Part shown: positions 48,901-64,000 of the stretch, piece after piece
Layout of the letters: each line of letters starts with the position of its first letter
Numbering within the stretch: the first letter of the stretch is position 1
Program-made: the position numbers and the translations under genes
Notes under the pieces: model-generated
What the model saw: only the letters and a program-made list of their open reading frames with translations
Told to the model about the DNA's origin: nothing
The model's database searches: none
Source of the DNA: Bigelowiella natans CCMP2755
Lineage: Eukaryota > Cercozoa > Chlorarachniophyceae
Direction of reading: 5' to 3'
DNA: 64,000 nt
NCBI GenBank assembly: GCA_000320545.1
Contig: ADNK01000643.1
Location: 1-64,000, forward strand

Positions 48901-49624
48901 AGCTCTTCATTGCGCGAGTCGGATAATGATCCCGGTAGTTCTTTTTTGCGGGAGTCGGACAATGATTTCGGTGGCTCTTTATCGACCATGCTACTACTAC
49001 TATTACTCGGCTGCTTATCACCGGTGCCCCTTGGTTGCTTGCCGCCCATGCTCCTAGTTGGCGCATTGCTTTTCAGGCTTGCAGGTTGTTTCCCCCCAAC
49101 ACCCGCAGGCTGCTTTCCTCCCACATTCGGTCGCGGATGATCAGTAGTAATTTCCTCCTCGTCACTACTACTGCTGCTGCTACTCTCGCTATCATCATCG
49201 TCGTCCTCAACTTTGCCATTCTGCGGGGAGAAAATAGAGGGGATGTCATGGGGGGGGGGAAGGAAGGGATGTTGTTGGTATGCAAGATTTCAACATGGAT
49301 CTGTTGCTCGTGGCAATCGGCATTTATGATTACTAAAGCATTTCAAGTTTGTATCACCTGTTGGGTGGCATCTGCTTTGGTATCCACAGCATCGGATTCT
49401 TTCCCATCTTCTTCCATTGGCTGTGCCCTAGTCTGTTCTCCAACCGTCTGTGGGAATGTAACATCCTTTTCCACCGTACCAGTATCTTTCTTCGTGTCAT
49501 TATTTGATTGTCGCCCGGGAACCTTTTCCTGATCCATTGTATTGGCCCCTTCCAGAGCTAGCTTATTAACATCGCCTACTCTCCCCTCAGTCGGATTGGA
49601 CTGAGATCCTTCATCTAACTCCAT
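43674..49624 (-). CDS. Large protein with four novel WYPA repeats and a C-terminal bromodomain, 1372 residues
   Basis: Eight exons join in phase: 49358-49624, 48659-49220, 46106-48432, 45234-45680, 44896-45030, 44670-44788, 44199-44313 and 43674-43820. Residues 1 to about 490 are low-complexity and acidic, with imperfect repeats around GGKQP and ELPxSLSDSR. Four roughly 85-residue repeats follow (about 493-572, 581-659, 709-798 and 861-946) with core FANG, LxW, W.R, G.W.D and GWYPAKV. Then comes a coiled coil ([20 protein letters not shown]) and a basic stretch. The bromodomain spans the last three exons ([41 protein letters not shown]) and keeps the acetyl-lysine Asn (CKFNPPHS). The repeats are unfamiliar; GWYPAKV recalls Tudor/Agenet folds. 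A chromatin reader role is inferred. Exon 3 could also read to a stop at 46088, splitting this into two genes. Confidence 0.72.
45840..45966. repeat. CA and GA microsatellite cluster
   Basis: A CA run, then two GA runs separated by TACACATGACATAA. It lies in the intron between the third and fourth exons of the bromodomain gene. Confidence 0.85.
46424..47785 (-). repeat. Four protein-level repeats of an unfamiliar domain
   Basis: Units at 47546-47785, 47285-47521, 46868-47137 and 46424-46681. Each starts with a strand ending F-A-N/D-G/K, has a L-x-W and a W-x-R, then G-x-W-x-D, and closes with an I-x-GP..GWYPAKV segment. Unit 2 lacks the WYPA form and ends SQYPGLVL. They are too diverged in DNA to be recent duplicates. 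Confidence 0.8.
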
Positions 49625-49657
49625 AGCCAATGAATGATTTGTATCGCCACTCCCCGT

Positions 49658-49845
49658 TTATTTCTGATTGTAAGTTATATCGTGGGATGAAGCATATTCC
49701 AAACTTTGACTCCAGCACAACCCCGCACACATCGTAATGGCTTCGGATACCTTGACGGCCGTCTCCAGTCCACGTTCCAAGGCTTCGGGTGCTCTAACAC
49801 CTGATATTCGAATTTTATCTAAAGGCAAGTCTCGATAAAAAAATA
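49658..49845 (-). CDS. Terminal exon of an unresolved gene, Alba-like
   Basis: An acceptor-like site at 49845/49846 opens a frame reading YRDLPLDKIRISGVRAPEAL then ERGLETAVKVSEAI and ending at a TAA. The pattern I-R-I-S-G-x-x-A followed by a helix with VSEAI recalls Alba nucleic-acid-binding proteins, but weakly. Upstream exons should lie in 49850-50980 on the minus strand, where frames such as [19 protein letters not shown] (near 50902) are open, but I could not join them. Confidence 0.3.
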
Positions 49846-50899
49846 CTGGAAGAGAAGAAAAAATTCTGGATGCAAAAACCTTAAAAATAACCCTGACCGG
49901 ATGTATTAGTGAAATCAGATGAAAGAACATAGGTGGTGAAAACCCTATGCATCACTACTGTGCCACTGATGTCTCATCATCGGATCTATTATTTTCGAAA
50001 GGTAGTATGATTTGGAACGCTTTACCGACAGTTCCCTAGAGGAACACAATTGCCGGTTTGGCTTACACGTTGAAATGGTAAGATTATGCTCTATGGAAAC
50101 CAACCAGTGCAGACGCAACCAGCTTCAAGTCTACTGGGAAATTATCTAATAAAAAATCGATTGCATCAGGGTTGATGTGTCGCATGGGGAGGACAAGCTG
50201 CTCTGCGTCCGCTTGCAAAAGGGTTTACCCTCTCATCCATCCCCGCCTGGCCGCCATCCAAATAAATCGCTCAATCTAATTTTAGAATGCGACATCAAAT
50301 TCTTTATGTCGCTATTAATATAGCACTGAATCCCAAATTCATAATTTGCCGGAAAAAAAATAGTTGCGCAGATAAATAAAGGGCGTTTACGAATAATATT
50401 ACGGGGATACCGGATTTCCAAGTAAGTTTCCAAGCAGTGTATTTTCCAGCAATTTCTCTATTGTAGAACCAATTTCCAGGAAGTCTTACCAATGCATTAG
50501 CAGAGGGAGATGTTGAAGCTTCCTGATTTTATCAACATTCCAAGTTTTATATAAGGGATTGGTTCATATTCTGGGCGGAATACATCTAAGATCTCTGACA
50601 AATTTATTTGTATTATTGCCTTATAATTCTCGGAAAGCCTCTTCTTTTGGGGAGGAAACATCGTCACCTTCGTCTTCTGAAGGCTCTTCCCACACGCACA
50701 CATCGTAGGGAATTCATATAATGCAAAATTTTGTCTTATTTGGTTTGAGCGGAATAGGTAGAGTATAAATATGCGAGACATCGCCCGGCAGTTGTTTAGC
50801 ACTTCGTAGTTCATGAGATTCAATGATGATGACGCGGCGTAGCTCTTTGGAGCGTTATCCATGGGTCTAGATTTATTTTTTGCTTTCATCAGGACAACC
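49846..50899. other. Unresolved stretch left of the Rab gene
   Basis: Several minus-strand frames (50233-50433, 50304-50492, 50497-50902) are open and could be exons of the gene ending at 49658. No junction set was convincing. Confidence 0.35.
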
Positions 50900-52668
50900 A
50901 TGTCGCTTGGGTTTGACCACCTGCTGAAGCTCCTGATGGTCATAAACTCAACCTTGCTGCGTAGCATACTCCTCATTCGGGTGGAGATTAATAATTGTGA
51001 ACAACTCCCTCGATTAGGTTGGAGAGTCCAATGTCGGCAAAACGAGCATTTTGATGCAATACACCTCGGTAGGCTTTATCGTTTTTGATAAAAGAGGCGA
51101 AGGCAGTAATAAACTTGCGAAACACACAACGTTGCCTACTAGAAATCACTAGATGTATTCAATTGCTAGGGATCCTTTGAGACAAACACGAAAAGCACCA
51201 TCGGGGTAGACCTGAAGGTAACATTCCTATTTCTTCCCCCCTCCAAACTAACATCAGCACTACCGTCGTATCTAGCACAGCAGCTATCAAAACAGCATCA
51301 TATTCGCATATTACATAAAACAATACTGGGTTTAATCGCGGATGTGCACTTCACCGACGGCAACTTGCAAAAACTACAGCACGCATTCATAGTTCACCAC
51401 AATAATCATCCTCACAACATTTAAAGGTCCGGACGATAGATTACATGGGCAAGAAACTAAAGCTTACCCTGTGGGATACAGGTGGGTTGCTATGACATCA
51501 AGATGTCGGAATGATACCCCTTTAAGAACAACCGACACCAAAAAAAACTCAGTATTATACTCTCCAATGCCTACTGAGACATATGTTACAAAGCATGCGC
51601 TGTGGTGGTATATTCGAGCTGGTATGAATCTCGTAGAATTCCTAGCGTCCATATCCCTAACTGAGCTCTGTACTTTGCTGCTCAGCGGGCCAAGAGCGCT
51701 TCCGTACTTTAACAGCTAGTTACTACCGTGGCGCAAACGGTGTTGTTCTGGTAAAATTTGTGCTGATAAAATGGCGGCCGTAATTTTTATATCGTTAATG
51801 ACATGCGCTTAAAGCATCCACAAGAAATCGTATGCGAATGGGGGGAGGCGAAAGCGAAGGCGCATTGATATGCCCGTTGCCTCCATTCTTAAATCTCGCA
51901 CAGGTTTACGACGTAACATCTCGCAACTCATTCGACCATGTACGGCACTGGCTCAAAGAGGTGGAGGTCTATTGCACAAATGAAGACGTAGTTCTTATGC
52001 TCGTAGGGAACAAGATTGATAAGGTGTTCGTCTTCCGAACTTGCGACTAATTTTGTACCAGAATTTAGACCTGAATTCCCTAGCTAAACGCGGATTCATT
52101 TCCTCATTTTTTCCCTGGCAGGAAGAGGATAGGAAAGTAAGCAAAGAGGAAGGCCTTGCTTTTGCACGCCGAAACAACATGCTGTTCATGGAATGCAGCG
52201 CGAAAACAAAACAGGGGTATTGCGTTTGTCAGTGATCCCATTCAGTGTGTGATATATTGTTCAGCATATGTGCTCTCGCAATGAATTCATTCCCGTTATA
52301 TTATGGCCATCTGCTGCACTATCATCATTGTCAGAGTGGAACAGGCTTTTCAGGAGCTTATCCAAAAGGTTAAACTTTCACCAAGTCCACAACATGACGA
52401 ATTCGTTTCCCATTGGTATAGTAAACACGCCCAAGTTAATTTATGCTTTCAATAATTTTCCCCCGATCACTGCAGGCGCTTGAGACGCAAACGAAAAAAC
52501 GAGAGGTGGATAGAGAACGAGAGCAAGTTGATCTCACACAGGTTTTATCTTTTTAACCTTTAAGAACTATGTCTTGCTCCTGATCATCACACCATTCCCA
52601 TGGCCAATATGATAACCTAATGTTAATATCAGGGAAATCAGCATGAAGACGACGGATTATGTTGCTAA
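50900..52668 (+). CDS. Rab18-like small GTPase, 202 residues
   Basis: Ten exons join in phase: 50900-50938, 51018-51068, 51170-51217, 51427-51481, 51686-51750, 51904-52023, 52122-52216, 52335-52368, 52476-52541 and 52633-52668. All G motifs are present: P-loop GESNVGKTS, switch [25 protein letters not shown] and ECSAK. The protein ends LCC, a double-cysteine geranylgeranylation signal. ELETYC-like EVEVYC and the [14 protein letters not shown] segment favour the Rab18 branch, linked in other eukaryotes to ER and lipid droplets. Rab GTPases switch between GDP- and GTP-bound membrane forms. Small exons with 100-250 bp introns are typical of this window. Confidence 0.9.
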
Positions 52669-53767
52669 TTATTCACGTACGTATATTTTATATTGTAATC
52701 GAGAGCAGCCACTCTAATTGACCTCGGGGTTCATAGGCTCTCATCATAAAGTAAATCATCATTTTAACAGTGTGTCGTATAACTTCTACACTACAACTAT
52801 AAACTAGAAGCAAGGATGTACATTTGTATTGATATGCATTTAAATGCAAAATAACATCGGCAAGTGGTACGTGATAATAATTCTCTACCTATATGTGGTA
52901 CACGTGTGAGCTGCGATGAGCGGGCATCTGGGTATCCTAGTTCATGCATTTCGCATGCAATGCTAGCATCAACAGCCATGTAAATGTGTCCAGACTTGTG
53001 CACACAGCATCGAGCTTAGATCATGCAGTATGGAGTGACCAGTAAAGCCATTGTTGGGACATGTAACGCGACGTTCATAGGCTGCGAAATTAGCTGCTTT
53101 CATGAGTACACTGTACTAGCTAGCATGTTGCGCATTAGATACAATTACAATGGCTTTGCGTAGCAACTTCTGGGTGACCATATTGGAAATATTTGATCAC
53201 ATCATTGCCTACCTCTCACATGTGCATAGCATTTGAGTACGTCTAGGCAGCTTTGCACATACAGCTACATCAGGATGACCATTGGAAAGATTTGATAGAT
53301 TAATTCATTTCGTCTGCGCACTCAAAAAGCTAAAACACAACAGCCCAAATGAGCGTGCATGTCGTACACTTTTAGTGCGTTGTGTATTAGCCGCCGGGAT
53401 GTGATCATTGAACAAATTTAATTAGATTGATTACATCCGTCTCACATTAGCCGCTTATTGAGGAACCAACTCACTGCCACAGTGATGCGCGACGACGAAA
53501 CGCAAAGATTGACATGTGGTGATCGAGAAGGAAACACGAACTGCTGCGCGACTTTCCAGACGATACCGAAACAACATGTATTTGATTGCATGAAACACAT
53601 CATAGCGGAAACTAACAGAGTCAACATTAGCGCTATAGCCGCTGCATTGCATAGCTACATAATAAGGATGACCATTGAACAAATTTAATTAATTAATTAC
53701 ATCCGTAGATTAGCAAAGCAAGTAGCTACACAATAGAGATTGACGCCTAGGGGAGCAATTAGTTACA
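52669..53767. repeat. Convergent intergenic stretch with repeat-family members
   Basis: No gene seen. Members of the TTACATCCGTCT family occur near 53260-53315, 53398-53450 and 53570-53706, the last also sharing the long 5' part with 23690-23835. Confidence 0.65.
53570..53706. repeat. Dispersed repeat ending in TTACATCCGT, copy 2
   Basis: Shares GCATGAAACA, AGCGCTATAGCCGCTGCATT, GCATAGCTACAT, GATGACCATTGAA, TTTAATTAATTAATTACATC with 23690-23835. Confidence 0.75.
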
Positions 53768-55292
53768 TCATTCGTGCAAGGCCACCTCGACGACAGATAG
53801 AGGGTCCCTCAAATCATACTGAGTGACATTGCCTGTGATCCCAGCAGCGCTGAAGAGATCTTTGAAATCGGCGAGGCTCCTCTCGCGCGCGCCCATCGGG
53901 CATGAAGCAAGCATGTTAATGTCCATGAGAGCTTTGAACTGTTCCAAAGATGAACGGCTAGGATGAGAGCCAAGTATGAAGTCTGCATTTGTAAGGACAC
54001 TTCCGGGGCGTGAAACGGCCAAGACGTTTTTCAGAATCTTAATTGCAGAGGCGTCGTCCCTACCAGATTTCACGAACGAATGAATCAGATGAATAAAATA
54101 GTTAATGTGATAGTATTTACCAGTCGTGAAGAATGAACTTCAAAAAGAACACATCGCATTCCCCAAAGGTTTTCGGAAGCGGCTCGAAGAACGACCCACC
54201 GACTACCTCGACTCGATCTCCAACGTCAGTTGTAGCGAGATAAGCATTTGCATTTGCTACGACACTCGTTTGATCAAATAATTTTCCTTTTGCGCCCGGA
54301 TAGTGTTGCAGAAAGTTCGCCACAACCGTCCCTTGACCTCCCCCAATGTCGCAAAAAGTAACGTTTTCATTTGGAGGAGCATAGTCAGCGAGAATAGCTC
54401 CGATCATAGAGGGCGCGACAGCTAAAATGCGGATAGTAACAAAATGTTCAGATATGAAACAACTAAGGTGGGAAGTAAATGGTAGATGTAGTGAATGAAC
54501 ATTACCCTCCATTGCCATATCGAACTGCTTTTCTTTCTCTGGATGCTTGGCGTGATATGTCCAAACTCCTTCCCCGAAGGCTTCCATAAATCCTCCTTTC
54601 TCCCCCGTCTTGATGCTCTTTGTCCCCGCTGCCCTCCAAGCCTCGGCTGTCTCTTCGTTAATCATCAATGTGAAAGCAACAGCATTTCCGGGAGTATCGG
54701 TGCGGAGAAATTTCCCTGCGCTGGAGAGCACAAATAGCTTCTTGCCATTAGAAGCGGTAGCTGGTGAATTCAAAAGCCCAAGTTGCATTGCCGCGGCCAT
54801 ATACCGGCATGTAACGAATTCGCTCAGGTCGAGATCCTGTGCGACTTTCGCACAAGTGACGCCAGCAACTCCTTCAGCGTCCATGGCGTCCGGGATACCA
54901 TTCTTAACGAGAGCATATTGAACCTCAGATTGCCAGTAAGCTGTCGCTTTCATTCGAACAAGCACATCTGGTGGGGTCAAGGCATCGGCAGCCATTCGCA
55001 GCATGTCCGAGAGGGGCCCTAGAGTGAGAAGAATTGGCCAGGGAGGGATCAATTTCGTGTAACTCGATGCTGGAACTGCAGGAGGGGAGACGCCCTTTGG
55101 CGATAGAGCCAGAAGAGCACCGATGGCAATGGCCAAGAGCAACGATATGCAGGAGCCGCACATACTGCTTTTGGGGGGCTGTAAGGATAATCCAGTATGA
55201 ATGAAATACTAACTCTATCAATTATAAAAGTATAGAAGTGGCAAATACACGCTTCATATTCTAACCTGGTCTGTGGTAGGTTGCTTCGTCAT
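53768..55292 (-). CDS. Plant-type O-methyltransferase with N-terminal membrane anchor, 430 residues
   Basis: Exons 55266-55292, 54506-55178, 54121-54421 and 53768-54059 join in phase. A hydrophobic N-terminal helix (CISLLLAIAIGALLAL) suggests membrane anchoring or secretion. A dimerisation-type helical domain follows (NGIPDAMDAEG, FVTCRYMAAAMQLGLL). Then come the SAM-binding motif CDIGGGQGT and the catalytic segment FLKFILHDWDD, where the His is the expected base. The C-terminus matches the family (LADFKDLFSAAGITG). This is the COMT/acetylserotonin methyltransferase superfamily (SAM-dependent methylation of small hydroxylated substrates); the substrate cannot be told. The first exon is nine codons and rests on a consistent in-phase donor. 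Confidence 0.85.
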
Positions 55293-55643
55293 TTGGATAA
55301 GGATAAGAGGATAAGTAATCGCCCCTGCCTATCTTTGGAAGTCGGTTAAATAGTGGATCAGTGACAGCATCTGCTACAAGTACAACATCAGGGAGACGTT
55401 GCGATTCAAGGACACTTACAATGCAAGAACCGCCTGCATTTCAGGACTGTGTCTACCTAAAATCAGTCTTGTTTCTGGGAAACGGAAGACAAATGGACAA
55501 AGATCTACAGGTTGAGATCTAGCTTTGTAACAGGAAAAAAAATATCGAAAGTCGCATCGTCATTTCGCGAGAAGTTAAGTATCAGTAGCCTCTCAAGTAG
55601 TAGCGGCAACAACTTCTGCAACACTTTTCCATTCGCCAGAGGA
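55293..55643. other. Divergent intergenic stretch
   Basis: Lies between the starts of the O-methyltransferase (minus) and the small plus-strand gene, so both promoters should be here. Nothing else recognised. Confidence 0.5.
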
Positions 55644-56026
55644 ATGGCGTCCACACGTGTCCTGAGACTGGGCCGTAGGGTACCTGCGCTGCTTGTCAAG
55701 TCGCAGTTGAGGACATTTTCGACAGTTCGGCCTCCTGATAGTGGCGATCCAACCATGAGCTCGGTATTTACCTTATGTGTCCGTCTAAATTAAAACCCAT
55801 ATCTTTACCAATCTCAAACGACGGTCAGGAGGAAGTCGGTCGTCGAATCGAAGAGTCGATGAGGGGCCTCCCCACAGTAGAATCCCAACCAGCGGCTGAG
55901 ATTGTTAAGGTACAAAACAGTAGCCTGAAAATGTTCTGGTTGACACGTGGTAAACTCCTTTAGAAACGACGAGACCCGAGAGACCCACTGGCTTCTCGTC
56001 CTGGCATTGACCCACCAAAGTCCTGA
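55644..56026 (+). CDS. Small predicted mitochondrial protein, 87 residues
   Basis: Exons 55644-55763, 55829-55909 and 55964-56026 join in phase. The first 30 residues are rich in Arg, Leu and Ser with no acid (STRVLRLGRRVPALLVKSQ), a typical mitochondrial presequence with a likely cleavage near RTFSTV. The mature part is short and charged (EEVGRRIEESMRGLPTVES, KRRDPRDPLASRPG). I do not recognise the family; respiratory-complex accessory subunits are often of this size, but that is only a guess. The ATG is preceded by an open frame from 55512 without a better start. Confidence 0.5.
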
Positions 56027-58327
56027 GTTGCAAAATCATACATTCACATATTTGACAAATCCTTACGGTGTACCAAATCTTCAAATTAAATACATAGGAA
56101 CATCCCTTCCGGGATATCTTCGACTAATTTGTTGCAACTTCTACGAAAGCATAAGGTTGGAGCGAATGAGTTCGGCCATCGGCCAACAACCCTGATGATC
56201 GTCGTGTTGTACCATCGTAGAAAGACCCAGAAAATTGGACGGTTGAAGCTCTAGCGGTGGAATATAAGTTGGATTCTTCAATTGTCGAGGAGTTTTGCAA
56301 GTCATTCACTCTCCCGTACATGGGGAGAAAGGTGTAATTTCAACAATGGTTTGTGATGCAGCCCCAGCCAATGCTTTTTGTTGACAGATGGAAAACTTCC
56401 ACGCTGTAAAAGATTATGAAGTTGCTAAAACACATCTGGAAGAATTTGTAATAAGTCTAAAATGATGAGAGAATTCTTTGCTTAATGGTAGACATCGAAA
56501 TGTGATCAGATCCTCTTCGGTGATAGCCTTGGAACGGATTCTACTCTAATACCTCCGAGCGAGGAGCCTTTAGATCCAAATAGCACCGTGACAGCGACAG
56601 AAGGATCACAGGCAAAATAGTCTAGAGCTAGCTAGCTTATCTGTGCGATGTTGCCGTGCATGTGGCAACCCATGCACCTGCATGTCTGCATCATTTGAAG
56701 ATTCATCTAGATTGTAACCAACACAACAATGACACGAGTACATGATTTGCATCACCCTGCATCTTTCATCTGCTATTGTGCTCCATGATGAAACAAAGCA
56801 GACATTTGTTCATTCGATCAGTTTTTCGCCTTCTGTCATCCTGTCACACGTACCCACAATGACCCATTATCCTTGAGGTGGAGCAGAAACGCATTGCGCA
56901 TTCTGTCGCCTGCACGATGTGTAATCGACAGTTGACACGTGTAGTTCTAGTGCTCAATTGCTAGCGTAGGAGAACACATGTACCCACACAAGTCCGTCAA
57001 ACCCGGTGACGACGGGGTTGTGAACAGTGCAGCGCTTTGAAGCAGCAGGCAGTTGCAGTTAGTCAAAGAAAAGTCATCAGAACTTGTCCGATGGCCAAAC
57101 CTGAAAAAATGACCGAAATGTTGACCAAAATGTCCATTTCCAAGGCCTCAAAGTGTGAAAATTCACACCCGTTGTGTAGCGGATGCACGCTGCGCGTTTG
57201 TTCTCTGCCACATTTTGAATGCTTTTGCGTGTGCGTTTGACCAAATGTGACATGCACGAAAAATTTCAAAGAAATGCGAGCAAATCCAATGTCCATTGCA
57301 TCACATGACGCGCTTGGTCGCGCGCAAAAGCTTCCAAATGCACATTCTGGCGATTCGTTACAGGTTTGACGGACTTGTGCATGCACACCACATGCACCTG
57401 AAAAGCACACATGCTCTGTTCGTTCACATCCATGTGTCCACACATGCACCCATGCCAGCAGACACGCGATGCATCACACCTAGACACGTGCACAGCATGC
57501 GCGTGCCAGATGCTGTGCGACATTGCCATCGATCGACGTGCCGCCGCATGAGTCAGGGTTGCAATGAGAGCATCGTTCCTGCAGCCATCATTCCAGCAGC
57601 GTGTGCATGAATGAATTGCGAAATGATGTGTGCAGCGCAGCTGCCAAAAAAGTTGTCGTCCGCGCAGTGATCGATGGCACGGTCGATGCTAGCGATGCCC
57701 CACAAGTGACGGAGAACAAATTGAGAAGAAAAGAAGAAGAAGTGTGCGAATGAAGCTTAGAGGGACTCGCATTGCGGAACTCAGCCGCCACCACAACCAC
57801 ACAGCACCCAAGCACGCACCGACCTCGATCTCAGCTCGGCGAACGGCCCTTTGCACGTCGCCAAGGGAAGGTTTGATTTTCTAGCGTCTCAGCCAAAGGC
57901 TTGAAGAACGGTCCATCGGGCTAACTGACACACAGGAACAATCACTCCAGAATGGCGCTTGCAAGAACACTCATCACAAACACGAGGCGCGAGGCGCGGG
58001 TGTTGTCACAGTGCGAGCGGACGCGAGCGTTCGTCGGGTGGATAGATGGTTAAGTTTCCAAGCTCGTGCGTCCTGGGAAATTCGATGTCGCAAGAAGGAA
58101 ACAAAGGGCTTTCTTTCTTTTAGGTTGTTTGCCGCTTTAATTGATCAAAACCCCATTCGTCGTTCAAAAGCACCTAAACAGCTTCTGTGCTCAATTTCAG
58201 GCTTCGCTGCATCACGTCTCCCTAGCCCAACCATTCTAGGAACTTGCTACAGACCATACTAGGAACTTTTCACTCACCCAACAGGCAAAGAAAGAGTTGA
58301 AGGAAAGCCTACCGATCTTCTCCAACG
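56027..58327. repeat. Intergenic stretch with TGCA/CATG-rich island 5
   Basis: The part 56027-56640 has no recognised gene. From about 56640 to 57800 the DNA is TGCA/CATG-rich as in the other islands. A 33-codon frame beginning MALARTLITNTRREAR at 57952 looks like a presequence but could not be joined to anything. Confidence 0.5.

Positions 58328-64000
<5,673 letters not shown>

Noticed and set aside
48625-49140. 172-codon plus-strand frame rich in Leu and Ser
   Set aside because: Antisense shadow of the second exon of the bromodomain gene.

Overview
The window is nuclear DNA from a microbial eukaryote, most likely a protist or alga and possibly a stramenopile; the sequence does not fix the lineage further. 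The evidence is intron-dense genes with GT-AG junctions (most introns about 80-300 bp), genes on both strands, no operons, very abundant microsatellites and several families of dispersed, decayed repeats. I joined exons by hand, using reading-frame phase across each intron and similarity to remembered protein families. No rRNA, tRNA or CRISPR array was seen.

Layout from left to right: a minus-strand gene for a predicted secreted protein with two GYF-like motifs (501-2450, 3' end unresolved); an unrecognised 286-residue gene (4025-5288); a small 104-residue gene (5870-6720); a divergent, truncated ubiquitin-repeat gene (7863-8480); PPIL2-type U-box cyclophilin (9598-14273); an unrecognised plus-strand gene (15414-17256); a two-RRM nucleolin-like protein (17909-20324); a pepsin-family aspartic protease (21286-23058); a PTEN-like phosphatase (23892-25936); a three-helix membrane protein (27790-29770); a mitochondrially targeted fusion of a tryptophan-2,3-dioxygenase-like domain with a kynureninase-like domain (30382-33615); a paraoxonase-like protein (34534-37587); poly(ADP-ribose) glycohydrolase (38794-41691); a 1372-residue protein with four copies of an unfamiliar WYPA repeat plus a C-terminal bromodomain (43674-49624); a weak Alba-like exon (49658-49845); a Rab18-like GTPase (50900-52668); an O-methyltransferase (53768-55292); a small mitochondrial protein (55644-56026); and a DEAH-box helicase running off the right edge (58328-64000).

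Between genes lie islands rich in TGCA/CATG words (8440-9597, 26330-27700, 37860-38790, 41880-43500, 56640-57800) and at least four dispersed repeat families. The genes are mostly housekeeping functions with no shared pathway; two of them (PARG and the bromodomain protein) concern chromatin and are adjacent.

The best candidates for something undescribed are the dioxygenase-like/kynureninase-like fusion, the four-repeat bromodomain protein, the secreted double-GYF protein, and the ubiquitin repeats with SGE spacers. All gene models are predictions without transcript support.
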